Shown here piece after piece: positions 11,551 through 28,410 of a stretch of 64,000 nt of DNA (the stretch's first letter is position 1; each line of letters opens with the position of its first letter). Position numbers and translations under genes: made by a program. The DNA is taken from contig BCIV01000009.1 of the NCBI GenBank assembly GCA_001600055.1, forward strand, positions 310,001-374,000. Direction: 5' to 3'. The notes under the pieces are model-generated. The model had not been told where the DNA came from, searched no databases, and was given only the letters and a program-made list of their open reading frames with translations. This DNA comes from Filobasidium wieringae. Lineage: Eukaryota; Basidiomycota; Tremellomycetes; Filobasidiales; Filobasidiaceae.

Positions 11551-11996
11551 GCCCGCCTTTATCTCGTGATCCGCTGGTCAGAACCTGGTTTTTTAACTTC
11601 CAAACACATCTCCTTCATCTCGAGTATCCCCCAGACTTTTTTGGGAGCTGAAAACAGACGGGTTTCGGCTGTTTTTCGCGTTGGAAACCGTGAAACATCG
11701 AGTTCTGCGGATGCAAATTTGGCGCAAGCTCATGATGGACGGACTCCCTTGCTATTGGCTTGACCTTTATTCCCCATACCATTAACTTTACCATAGTATG
11801 AAAACGCTATCCTTCGACCAAGATCAGCTTGAAAGCGTGGACATCTGGATGAGCTTGTTGAGACCGACATGTCAAGAGGAAATTTTCAATCCTATCATCA
11901 TCACGTGCTGAAACTGCTGCTATTTTACAAGGTCAAGGTGGACTACAAAGTTTCTAATATTATACGTGAATCTCGTCGTGTCGCCCTCTCGACCGC
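11551..11996. other. Intergenic region between tRNA-Lys and the ERG1 3' end
   Basis: About 450 bp with no supported gene. The plus-strand frame that crosses the tRNA is not coding. Confidence 0.4.
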
Positions 11997-13999
11997 TCAC
12001 ATCCTTATTTCGGACCATATGACGGGTAGAAGCACGACACAAGCAGCCCAGAACTGAACGCATGCGATTGGACATCAGAACGGTCTATAGCCACTCTCCC
12101 TTCATGACTCACCACTTGACCGCTCTGTACCGCAAGGGCAGGATACTCGGTGAATTTGGGTGTCGTCTTGCGGTTCCCACATGGCTGAGTAAAGAGGATA
12201 TAGATCGAATAGAGCGCAACCGAGAAGAAGTGGTAGAAGAGGAGTAAGGGCTGGGGCGTTAGGCTGAAGGAGAGAACAAAGTCAGGTTGATCGATAACGA
12301 CGAGACCGTCGATGACATGCCAACTCACGCCGAGAGCAACCCGACAGGACCTGCTACACGTTGTCCACCCAACTCAAAGTATTTGAAGCATCCATCTCGT
12401 AGTACAGCCAGGTTGTCGTCTGATACGATCGATCGAGATTTAGCATAGGACCACATGTCCAACAGGCTTTTCAGCTCACCGTTCGCACCGAACAAATCAT
12501 ATAGGGCGATACTAAGGATGTTGACAACACCTGCAAGATGTTTCCTCCGCCAGTACCAATCGTGCAGTCGAGTTCGGATATCTTCCCAATCATGCAGATC
12601 GACCAAGCCACCGTCCCCATTCTCCTTACTCGGTCGCAGGTATTCAGTCAGTAATACCGCATCGTGTAGCGCAACAGTCATTCCTCCTCCCGTGAGAGGG
12701 TGGCGCATGTTCCAGGCGTCACCGACCATGATGACACCCGATCGACCGTTACGTCGACCTTGCATTTTAGGTGGAAGGTAGGAGTTTGGCATGGAGCGGA
12801 GACGGTCGTGGTCAAGTGCATGCTGAATCGCGGCGTGGGTTTGAGGAGGTAGATGAGGAAGGTATTTCCGTTCGATATGAGACTAAGGATAGTGGCTGTT
12901 CAGTAATGTATTCATCGAATACCAAGACCGCAGCAATACGACTTACTTTGAGACTACCATCCGCGATACTAGGCAGTTTACCTTTCACGTCGACCAGCAA
13001 CCTGGTCTCATCCGCCTTGTCCGCGATCTGGTACAACAGCACCGGACCTTCCGGGGTCAGACAAACGGTTCCGTGGTTCGCCTTTGGTAATCGAACGCCT
13101 TGTATCACCAGTCCAACGAACGACGATTTCGTCTTGATGGCGGCTACGGGTGAGTCGACCTTCTTGACTTGTTTCGAAGAGGAGGCGGGAGCAGGGGTAG
13201 TCACTGCTTTTCGAAAGTTGGACATGCATCCATCGGCAACGATAGTGAGGGGAGCGTAGTAGCTTCGAGTTACAGGTTCCGAGGAGTCGGTTGGTTTCTC
13301 CTTGACGCTGACCCCGATTACCTTCGTTGTGAAATCACATGTGATCAGGTTTTTGACCGTTCCTTCCAATACAGTCACTTTGGGAGCATCCTTGATGACC
13401 TTTTGTCGAAGAGCGTTGATGAATCTCCCATGGTGGAAACTCCTTCCCTCTTTCTTTCCACTTCTGCTCCACTCTTTCTCTTCCGACGTCGTATCTTGAC
13501 CCTGACCAGCAAGAGCCTCTAGAGTTGGGTATGGAATGGGTACCTCACGACCTTGCATATAAACGCAATAGCCTTCTACGGGTGTGGCATCGATCCCTTC
13601 CAAACACTCTCCCATTCCTAGTTGGCGGAGTGCTGCAACTCCACCAGGTTGCAAGAGTTCTCCTACGATCCGATCGGGGGGAGATAAATCACGCTCGACC
13701 AGTAAGACATGATGACCAGCTTGCGAAAGAGAATAGGCTAATGCACAGCCAGCAATTCCTGCTCCGATGACTATGATATCTGGTTGATCTGCGCCGTGGT
13801 TCTCGGCAAGCTGTGATATAATGAGAACGTCGATCAGCCTCTTAGACAGACTCGACGCGGTTCGTGTGTCACGAACCGACATGTCCACCTTCTGGTCTAT
13901 TATCATGTTGAGAGATGCGGTGGAACTTGATGCGGTGTTCGACGAATGACTGAATAGATCGTCCTGCGATGATGAGCTCGATGCTAAACTTGTGGACAT
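11997..13999 (-). CDS. ERG1: Squalene monooxygenase (squalene epoxidase)
   Basis: This FAD enzyme oxidises squalene to 2,3-oxidosqualene in ergosterol synthesis at the endoplasmic reticulum. Four exons on the minus strand (13999-12947, 12882-12329, 12263-12113, 12053-11997) join to 604 aa. Visible are the FAD dinucleotide motif IVIGAGIAG (Gly residues about 79-84), the DG motif VADGCMSNFRK, the GDAWNMRHPLTGGGMTVAL second FAD motif, and the RSMPNSYLPP segment of the family. The last two exons encode the hydrophobic C-terminal helices (LLLFYHFFSVALYSIY and FWAACVVLLPVIW), which are invisible without splicing. The start at 13999 has a strong AAAATG context. The first 70 residues are Ser-rich and poorly conserved. 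A 66-nt stretch at 13811-13876 has intron borders but also stays in frame, so N-terminal length is uncertain. Confidence 0.93.
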
Positions 14000-14354
14000 T
14001 TTGCCGGGGTTTGCAACGAGTATACCCGTGACGCTTGGACGATCGTGTGTGAGTGATGGATAAGTGTTTGAGAGCGCAGCTAGCAGATGTGGAACATCAG
14101 TGTACGTCAAGAACGAGGTGATGCCTATCGACCAATTGATCTCATCCAATTCCAACTTTCCCGCACCGAGCGATCTCTTCCGATCTCACAAAAACAACAA
14201 ATCCCCGTCAGTCACCTTCGTCGCCTCCGCGGCTCGTACGACGACTCTCCCCGATCAGGAAAGTGGCGTCACGGGAAGGAAAGCATCCACGACAATTGAC
14301 ACTCCTAACTTTGACATTCAAATCCATTACAACATCGTTCTATCATCAGGAGCT
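14000..14354. other. ERG1 promoter region
   Basis: 355 bp between the ERG1 start and the PRP2 stop, both on the minus strand. Two CCAAT sequences occur on the plus strand near 14127 and 14143. I found no clear sterol-response element by eye. Confidence 0.35.
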
Positions 14355-18312
<3,958 letters not shown>

Positions 18313-18491
18313 TTATTACAGTAAGCATACCGCCGCCTACAAGTTCAAGGTCGAAAGCGCGCTTCGGCCGCCGCCGAGAGATGTTGAACGACCTCCAGAC
18401 CATCTTGGACACCTCATCAAAGGCGACACCAACACCCAGTCGATGTCGATTAGCCTTGGAGTCCTGAGGAATCATATACAAACCTTCAGCC

Positions 18492-19575
18492 ATGGCTCAT
18501 CAACATCCTCACCCTCACCCGCATCCTCACCCGGCCCCTCCTGGGATGTCTGCACGACCTCCTCCCGGGATGATGCCTCAAGTTCAACTCCCGCCTCAAA
18601 CAGCTGCCATCCTCGACGCCCTCCCTTTCACCCCCGTTCCTTTCGCACTCAAAGAGCAACCAACAAGACCAGGCGCTCCTCCCCCTCTGCCTGCTCTGGT
18701 TTGCTCGGATCACGAACAGATGCTGTGTGACAAGTGCTCGGTGGATTTCAGGGATATGAATCAGTTGAGCTTCTACATGAGCTTGATCAATGCTTCGCAT
18801 CCACCTCCACCTCCCAACGTACCTTTCGCGAAACAAACAGAAGCCGTATTGAAGACGAGAGAAGAGGGAAACGTGAGTAAATTCACCAATAACTCGTATG
18901 GATATTCGCAATTGAATAGCTTTTGACATTCCGGTAGAAACGGTTCAAAGATGGAAACTTCCGGGAAGCAGGAGGACTCTATTCCCGATCGATAGGGTTG
19001 TCCATGGGAAAGCCAGGCTGGGAACAAGCCAAATCATCTGGAGACGAGATCAGTGCCGCTTTACTGAATCGAAGTGCTTCTGCTGCGATGTTGAACGAAT
19101 GGTAAGTATTGACATCCCTTACAGTCGGGTCTTTAGTATACTGATTGTGATTGCCCTTCCATGTTAGGCCATCCGCTGTTGCAGATGCCGACACCTGCAT
19201 TAAACTCTCCCCAAAAAACGCTAAAGGATATTTCAGGTAAGATTCCACCCCCTTCACTGCTTTAACATCTGGCTGATCGCGTTATAATCCTCATTACCCC
19301 ACAGAAAAGCGAAGGCTCTAGAAGGAATGACCCGATTCGAAGAAGCTTATGCGACTATGCAGAGAGGGATATCGATTGAACCTGAGAATAACGTCAGTTC
19401 CCATTTCTCGGTAGTATCAACGAGGATCATCCCGACTAAATCTGTTCTTAATGACGGACAGGACTACCGAAAATACGCAGAAGAACTGGATGGGAAAGTA
19501 CAAGCTAGCAAACCTCGAATCATCGAGGCTGGGGAAGAGAAGGCTAGCGTGGACGTCGTTAGCGAGAAATCATGA
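18492..19575 (+). CDS. SEC72: TPR protein, probable Sec72-like translocation subunit
   Basis: Five exons (18492-18872, 18938-19101, 19168-19236, 19305-19392, 19462-19575) encode 271 aa. The N-terminus starts with a His/Pro repeat (MAHQHPHPHPH) and a Pro-rich segment. Then comes a Cys/His set (CSDHEQMLCDKCSVDF) that could bind zinc. The C-terminal half is a tetratricopeptide domain: KRFKDGNFREAGGLYSRSI, NRSASAAMLNEWPSAVADAD, then KGYFRKAKALEGMTRFEEAY. This layout resembles fungal Sec72, the TPR subunit of the Sec63 complex that docks Hsp70 during post-translational import into the ER. The TPR assignment is firm; the Sec72 identity is a moderate inference, and another TPR co-chaperone is possible. 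Confidence 0.7.
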
Positions 19576-20090
19576 GCGGTCTCTCTCTTTGGGTTTTATA
19601 TTACGATTATTTATCATGCTAGCCCCGTTGTTAAGCCCCACGAAGGTTAGAGCCTCTTCCTTAGCTCCCTTGAGCTTTTGATCATATTACGTGTAACGTG
19701 CCAATTCCCAATAATTCATTGCTCCTTGCTAGCATTGCTAGCCTTGCTCCAAGAGTTCCGGATCATGTCACAAATCTCGTCACAAAACTCTAAACACGAG
19801 AGGCGGAATCAAACTTTGCACTCAAAGGAGGGTCTTAACCCATCAGTCGTCGTGCTGTTAACTCAAATACTACTGTACGAAGTAGTATAGCTACAAAGCT
19901 ACAAAGATACAGATCGGACGTATAGGGACATACTATATACTATAGAACATCTATCCAGAGTTTATAGCTTTGAAGCTGGTCTGCAGCGCGATTCCAGGAA
20001 GGTAAGTACGCTTCACTTCTGTGTGGCTGTGCTTGTCAATCCGTATCTGATATATTACATTAGGCTCAGATCAATTTTACCTTTCCAGAT
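19576..20090. other. Intergenic region with a probable 5'-UTR intron of the first BTB-like copy
   Basis: About 515 bp. A plausible 5'-UTR intron runs from a GTAAGT donor at 20002 to the CTTTCCAG acceptor ending at 20088, two bases before the ATG at 20091. AT-rich sequence around 19880-19960 may be promoter. Confidence 0.4.
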
Positions 20091-20801
20091 ATGGAACACT
20101 CGAAGCGCAATGTAGAACTCCAGTTCAAGGCGATTGGGGAAACTGGTGACACACTTACTCTAAGGGTTGAGAGATCGGTCATAAATTTGTCGTGAGCTGA
20201 CTCACCTGGGTTCTGAACTACCGCTTTGACTAATGCTGGCATGAACCTTTACCTAACCTCCAGTACTGTCTTCTGCGATGCGTTGGATAGCAACTCGTCC
20301 TCCATTGAGCTGACGAATTCCGGCCTCATCAAGTTATGGAGCGACGAAACATTCGACCATATGGCGCTTTAGTTGAGAGCTTTGAACACGATAATTAATA
20401 TATCGGAGGAGGGAATAGTATCCAGACTGGACCTCAATGATTTCAAAAAAACTTTCGCTCTGGCTGACGAGTACAACGTGTCTGGGATCTTCCATTACTG
20501 GTTCCGTTCTTTTGTTATAGATTTGTTGTATGACCGTGACGCAGAGCAGATGATAACTGCATACTCTTATGCGGTGGAATTTGGAAACGAGGATCTCGTC
20601 AAGCACGTCATCTCGTCTTTCGACATGGTTGTCAATTCCGATTGGAGCACTTGGTCGATGGAGTATATAAGACTTGCGGGACAGCGCGGATATTTTTTGT
20701 TGGCTCTAGGGGTATCCAGAAGGGGTTTTGCGAGAGGCAAAATGATGGATTGGAGGACATTTGCCGACAGTTACTACAAGCTCGATCCAGAAGAACGATA
20801 G
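20091..20801 (+). pseudogene. BTB-like gene, copy 1, interrupted by one in-frame stop
   Basis: Two exons (20091-20191, 20264-20801) form a 213-codon frame broken by a single TAG at 20370-20372. The frame before the stop (MEHSKRNVELQFKAIGE...) and after it (FALADEYNVSGIFHYWFRSF...) both align with the intact paralogue 0.7 kb downstream. The stop lies at the position equivalent to a Leu in that paralogue. Exon 1 is exactly 101 nt in both copies and the intron interrupts the same codon (INLSTV versus FNLSTV). The family looks like fungal BTB/POZ-type proteins, which mediate protein contacts; that call is moderate. A recent nonsense mutation is the simplest reading. Stop-codon readthrough or a sequencing error are alternatives. 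No frameshift is seen, which suggests the damage is young. Confidence 0.65.
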
Positions 20802-21534
20802 GTACTTCCCTTAATAATTGCTGTAGGTACAAGACGGTTACTTTGCTCAATTTGGCACTAACAATCCTTGTATTGTGATCGTTGGTCCAATCAGCCATCA
20901 GATAGCGGGTCGTTAGCGCTGCTGCGTCGATGCGACTATTGGTCCACCTTCGTACAACTCCCGATCGATATCTGACGTGACACAATTAGTTGCGGAACCT
21001 CGAGTTCAAATGTAGACGTGAATGGATACGACAAGGAGTCGGTTGTAATCATAAAGGCATGACGTTCTCGTACAGGCAAGCGAAGCACGATGGTTATCGT
21101 TGATCCAGACGAGGACCAGTGGTAGCCTACTCCAGTCGTCTAGCGGTCGCTTAGCCCACGTTCATCGATGATATGTTTTCCTCATACTCTTTGAGCGACT
21201 CGCACATAAGAGCATCTACTGCATTTTATGCGATGATCAGGTCACGCAGTTCTGCTGACTTCGCGAGCTAGTGATACGGTTCTGTAAGATCTGTAACGCT
21301 TTTCGCGGCACTAATTCTGCTTCCGGGCCTATTCTGTACCAAAGTCTCCTACCACTGTGGTCGTGAATTCTCACACTAAGAAATTTTTATCTAACCTCTC
21401 AATACCCAGCTAGCTACTTCCCGTGCCTGCCTCTGCCCGTAAGTTTGGCTCTTAAGGCTGAGCCTTTTGATGTACTAGAGCTTACGTATGCTCTTGTGCC
21501 TAGCGCCTTCCGTTTGTCCGCAATCAGTCAAATC
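20802..21534. other. Intergenic region between BTB-like copies
   Basis: About 730 bp without a supported gene. It ends with a probable 5'-UTR intron of copy 2 (GTAAGT at 21439 to CAG at 21527), matching the arrangement upstream of copy 1. Confidence 0.4.
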
Positions 21535-22254
21535 ATGGATCATCTCAAGCGGGACATCGTCTTCGTCTTCGATGGGGAAGAAAAAGACGGAAAGTCTCTT
21601 GAGATAATCGTTTCAAGACGTGCTTTCAACCTGAGGTAAGCTGTTTACTCAACACCTTAGTCTACAATATCGTAGAGCTGAGACGATCGGTTGTCTCTGC
21701 TCAGTACTGTCATGTCTGAGGCCTTGCTCATCATCGATCCGGGAGGGATGATCTTGACTGATGACGGACGTATCAGGTTGAATTGTGAAGAGAATCACTA
21801 CAATATGGGCTTCCTCTTGGATGCGCTGGAGGGTATCTTCACCTTGGGTCAAACAGGAAAGGGGATAAAGACACCTAGTCTGAGGACTTTCAGAAAGATT
21901 CTCGCCCTAGCTGACAAATACGATGTCACTGCTCCATTCATACACTGGTTCCGATCGTCCTACATCCCAGCGCTTCTAAACTACGACGACTCATACCCGT
22001 TGCATGCGTACGGCTATGCAGTCGAACTGGGAGTCCCGAACATGATCACCTACGTGGTATCACAATTCTCTGACATAGATGATTCATTGGGCCACTGGGA
22101 ATACGATGATGTTCAGACAGTAGGGGAACGAGGCTATTACCTGCTGGTGAAAGGCATGCAGAGCCTCAAGGATGCACAGGACGAAGAGGAATCGGATGGC
22201 GAGTTCGATTGGCACACCTTCTCAAAGCAATATTTTACGCCGGACGACTCATAA
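21535..22254 (+). CDS. BTB-like protein, copy 2 (intact)
   Basis: Two exons (21535-21635, 21705-22254) encode 216 aa starting MDHLKRDIVFVFDGEE. The order of elements fits a BTB/POZ-like fold: an N-terminal beta strand region with D-(I/V)-x-F, then SEALLI, then ALEGIFTLG, a conserved LRTFRKILALADKYDV helix pair, and YPLHAYGYAVELG. These patterns are common in basidiomycete BTB-domain families. The start ATG lies seven bases after a predicted 5'-UTR acceptor and aligns with the start of copy 1, which supports it. The tail is acidic (DEEESDGEFDW). Function is unknown; BTB proteins often act as adaptors or oligomerisation modules. Single diagnostic motifs are lacking, so the family name should be treated as provisional. 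Confidence 0.7.
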
Positions 22255-22445
22255 AAGGTGGAAGTCCCGAGTGTCAGTACTAGTATTATTAGTAAAGCCG
22301 CACGATTTGTTGCTGATTATTACTCTATAGGGTGGCCTCCTGGCAAGAACCGTGCATACCATATTGATGGTCATTCCAGATATACAACTTGATCAAGCTT
22401 AGTCAATACAAAGATATGCTTATACTATTTGAGCGTCAACGTCAC

Positions 22446-25144
<2,699 letters not shown>

Positions 25145-25593
25145 GGTGATGTGTTGTGATGGTAAGTGTGTATATGTAGACGAGGTAAGAGAAGAATAAG
25201 ATGTAAGATGAAGCTGGGTACGTTGTTGGGTGCGGATGAACAGGTGAGGTGAATGCTAGTGCCTAGCTGCCTAGCTGACTAGTGGATGATGATGAATCTA
25301 GGGCTGAGCCTTGACGTTGGCGGGGGTGGAGTGTGCCCCAATCTCGATAGACGCGCCGTTTGTTACTAACAGGAGCGGTTGTAGTCGGCAGCTGAGTATC
25401 TTTATGCAAGGGTTGGACATTATCGCAGTGAGGTCACGGCCGAGCGTAATGAATTGCTGATTGCAAAAAACCATCCTACTAGTTCAGACGCTTTACAGCA
25501 TCTGGCAATTTCTCCACAGCCCGCAAGGGTTTAGCTTCATGTTGCTTTTTGTAGGTCGAGATAGCCACACAACACACAGTCTAACAAACCACG
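25145..25593. promoter_or_regulatory. Shared divergent intergenic region of SNF1 and SDR gene
   Basis: 449 bp between two divergently transcribed starts. It must contain both promoters. I recognise no specific operator by eye. Confidence 0.5.
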
Positions 25594-26933
25594 ATGAATT
25601 TCCTCAGTTGGGCAACTTGGGTGCTTCGCAGCGCAATCGACCAGACTTTCGCGCCAGCTCCGACGTTCTCACCCGACCATGTCCCAGACCTAACTGGCAA
25701 AGTCGTTCTTGTGTGAGTTCAAGTGGGACATGCAATCACCTTATCAGTAGTCGTCTAATCTCCTGGCATACAGTACCGGAGGAAACACGGGTATAGGTTA
25801 TGAAATATGCCTCACCTCCTTGACGAAAGGAGCCAAAGTGTACATGGCTGCAAGGGATGCAAAGAAGGCAACCGAAGCTATCAGCCAGTTGAAGAGAGTT
25901 ACCGGAAAGACCGCGATTACTCATCTCGAGTTGGACCTGAACGACCTGGCTTCTGTAAAACGGGCGAGCAAAGAGTTCCTCTCGTCAGTCATCTCGCCAT
26001 TCGATCCGGTTCGAAGGAACATCTGTTGAGATCATAGCGTTTTTACCATCTGAAATAGTCTGGAAGATCGATTGGACATCTTGTTCTGTAATGCGGGAGT
26101 CATGGTCCCCCCCAAATCGGCTCTGACCGCCCAAGGCTTCGATGCCCAGTTTGGAGTGAACGTTATCGGGCATCACTACCTCATTCAATTGCTAGTACGT
26201 CCACCCTCATCTGGTTCCTATGGAGTCGCATCGGAGCTGATTCTGGTACAACGTCATGTAGCTCCCAGTACTGTTGGAACAGAAGAAAGAGAAATCGAGA
26301 ATCGTCATGCTCTCCTCAATCGGACATACTCTCCTCTCTCCCTCTTACCGTACTAGCTTCTTGCCGGACCTCACTAGGCCTGGACAGGCGAGAGATGCGA
26401 TTGGGAAATGGGGATTGTATGCTCATTCGAAAGCGGTGAGTTTTCGCAGGATGATACAGATGGATTCAAGGGCTGATTGGATGGATCGGCTTGATTGGAT
26501 GTTTGTGTAGGGGAACATCTTGACGGCCCAGTGGCTGGATAAGGAATACGGTGATAAGATTATAGCCACTTCTTGTCACCCCGGTCTGATCCGTACCGAA
26601 CTCTGTACGTCAAGATACATACCTATTTCCTCAATTCCGCAAAACCCATCACTGATCACCGAACCCCAACGGGACGATCTTACAGACCGAACCACCCCCT
26701 CCTTCTTAACCCTACTCACTCAACCTCTCTCGCAATCCGCTGCACGAGGAGCACTCACCCCTTTATACCTAGGTTTCTCCCCTGAGACTGAACAAAGTGG
26801 GGGAACGTATTGGGTCCCCTGGTGCAGACAAGTGGAGGGAAGTTTAGATCCACGATTAAGGGGTGTAGGTGGGGAAGAGTTACATGGGTTTGTGATGGCT
26901 GTCGTAGAGGATTGGGAGGAAGGCAGGCTCTGA
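25594..26933 (+). CDS. Short-chain dehydrogenase/reductase (SDR)
   Basis: Six exons (25594-25712, 25774-25983, 26059-26194, 26262-26435, 26511-26604, 26686-26933) encode 326 aa. The cofactor motif TGGNTGIG, the NAG motif (LFCNAGVMVP), the catalytic serine region (RIVMLSSIGH) and YxxxK (LYAHSKAGN) are all present, so this is a classical SDR using NAD(P). The pattern resembles fungal retinol-dehydrogenase-like or WW-oxidoreductase-like enzymes; the substrate cannot be read from sequence. An N-terminal hydrophobic segment (FLSWATWVLRSAI) may associate with membrane. The fifth intron (26605-26685, 81 nt) is a multiple of three without a stop, so retention would add 27 residues; splicing gives the more typical TELYRTTPSF join. 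Confidence 0.85.
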
Positions 26934-28410
26934 AGCGACGAGAACCCAGATAAAATAGCTTGAGTGAGTGAATTCGAGGTGTCCGTTTGTACTGCCTGGT
27001 CTGTCTCGATGGACCGAGATGTACATGTGATCGCAACTCTAACATATGTGCGTATTTTACAGAATTTCCCCTTGACGTGACTGGCAATTTTCAAGTCAGC
27101 AGATAGAGAAGGTGTACGAGTGAAGGTATAGGCCGTCCAATAGTCTTCAAGACGTTTATCAAGGCACGATCTTCAACGTGGGAGACCAATTTCTCTCCCA
27201 TCTCTCTAATCAATTACACGGCGCCACAAGACTCTTCCAGAAGACCAAGAGCATGACCCTAGTTCTTCACTACTTACTTGACATCAGGCTATACTTAGCC
27301 ATATCCGTTCTTCAAGCTCATTGTAATTAGAAAGATGTCTCTGGGAAATCTCTCGTGTCGACCCGACCATCCGATCTGTCAATCCTCGAAGGTCCATTCG
27401 TTATTCCGCATACTGGGTCAGAATAGTTGACAGACTTGCGCACTTGGGTCATCGACAGCTTAGCTTTTAGTAAATATGATACAGTGTGCGTCGATTCCCT
27501 TGAACATCTCTCGCTGCTGCGGGGTCCTATTCGAAGTTAGACATCCAGCCATCTTGAATGTCATCACTCGTTCGTCCTGGGACTTATTGCCCGGCTCAAA
27601 TACATAGCCCTCATCCATCTCTGCAACCCATTGCCATTCTCCGTCGAATCGCTCCGGCTGTCCATTCCGCCTGAACTCACCGCCCGCGCGTATCCGCCGC
27701 CAACCGCCAATCCGCCAATCCGCCAAATCCGCCAAATGTCGATCCGCCAAAGCAATCCGCCAAAGCAATCCGCCGGTCCGCCAGAAATGTGCAAAGTATC
27801 GAAAAACTCGAGAATGGCATTCACTCGTCTGAAACGGCTGGAGATAGGCCTGTTTGGAGTCACGAGTGGTACTGAAGTCGGGATGGACGTTTCGATAGCC
27901 TGTGAAGGAGCCTGGGTGGTCTGAAGGTGTTGTAACGTCTAGAGTTGGTTGAATGCTTTCGCGGGAGATAGCCGGTAGTCGCGGGATGTTGGATGTTTTG
28001 TACGGCGTTCAATCAAGATCTTGCGCGGATGAGATTGACTGTAGATATGACACGGGGCATGATGGCCAGTCCCGTAAGTCGTATAAGTCGTACACACCTG
28101 CCCATAACGAGGTGTGATTGTGAAACGTTCCAGCGGGAGGATCCATCAGCCAGGGCAGACCGCGGATCGACGATCAATGTGAATTGTGACCGAAGTGTGT
28201 CACGTGTGGTAACCGATGTACGGCGGTAGTAGTTGGTTGTAGGGCTGCAGGCGATGTCGAGCATGCTGCTGCTGGGAATGTTCCAGAGACTGATCGACCG
28301 CAACCACATGGTACACGCCGCAGCTACAGCTCTAGTTATATCTACCACACTGCCTGCCACCAGCACCTCTACACCACTTGTAGCTACCAGCTAGTAATCT
28401 CCATCATCAC
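26934..28410. other. 1.5-kb region with weak minus-strand ORFs and a short tandem repeat
   Basis: No gene can be confidently built. Minus-strand frames at 27460-27863 contain protein-like segments (for example EWQWVAEMDEGYVFEPGNK and NAILEFFDTLHISGG) on either side of the AATCCGCC repeat, in different frames. This could be a small gene damaged or expanded by the repeat, or chance. The region 27930-28410 contains the promoter of the aminopeptidase gene. Confidence 0.35.
27692..27783. repeat. Degenerate AATCCGCC tandem repeat
   Basis: About ten units of the type ATCCGCCAA/AATCCGCC with small insertions (CCAAATGTCG, AAGC) over 92 bp. The unit is 8-9 nt, so unit gains or losses change reading frame. 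Confidence 0.7.

Noticed and set aside
11299..11763. Plus-strand ORF of 154 aa
   Set aside because: It runs through the tRNA-Lys gene and has no protein-like features.
19880..22400. Possible transposon around the duplicated BTB-like genes
   Set aside because: I found no terminal repeats, target-site duplication, or transposase/reverse-transcriptase frames; a simple tandem duplication explains the pair.
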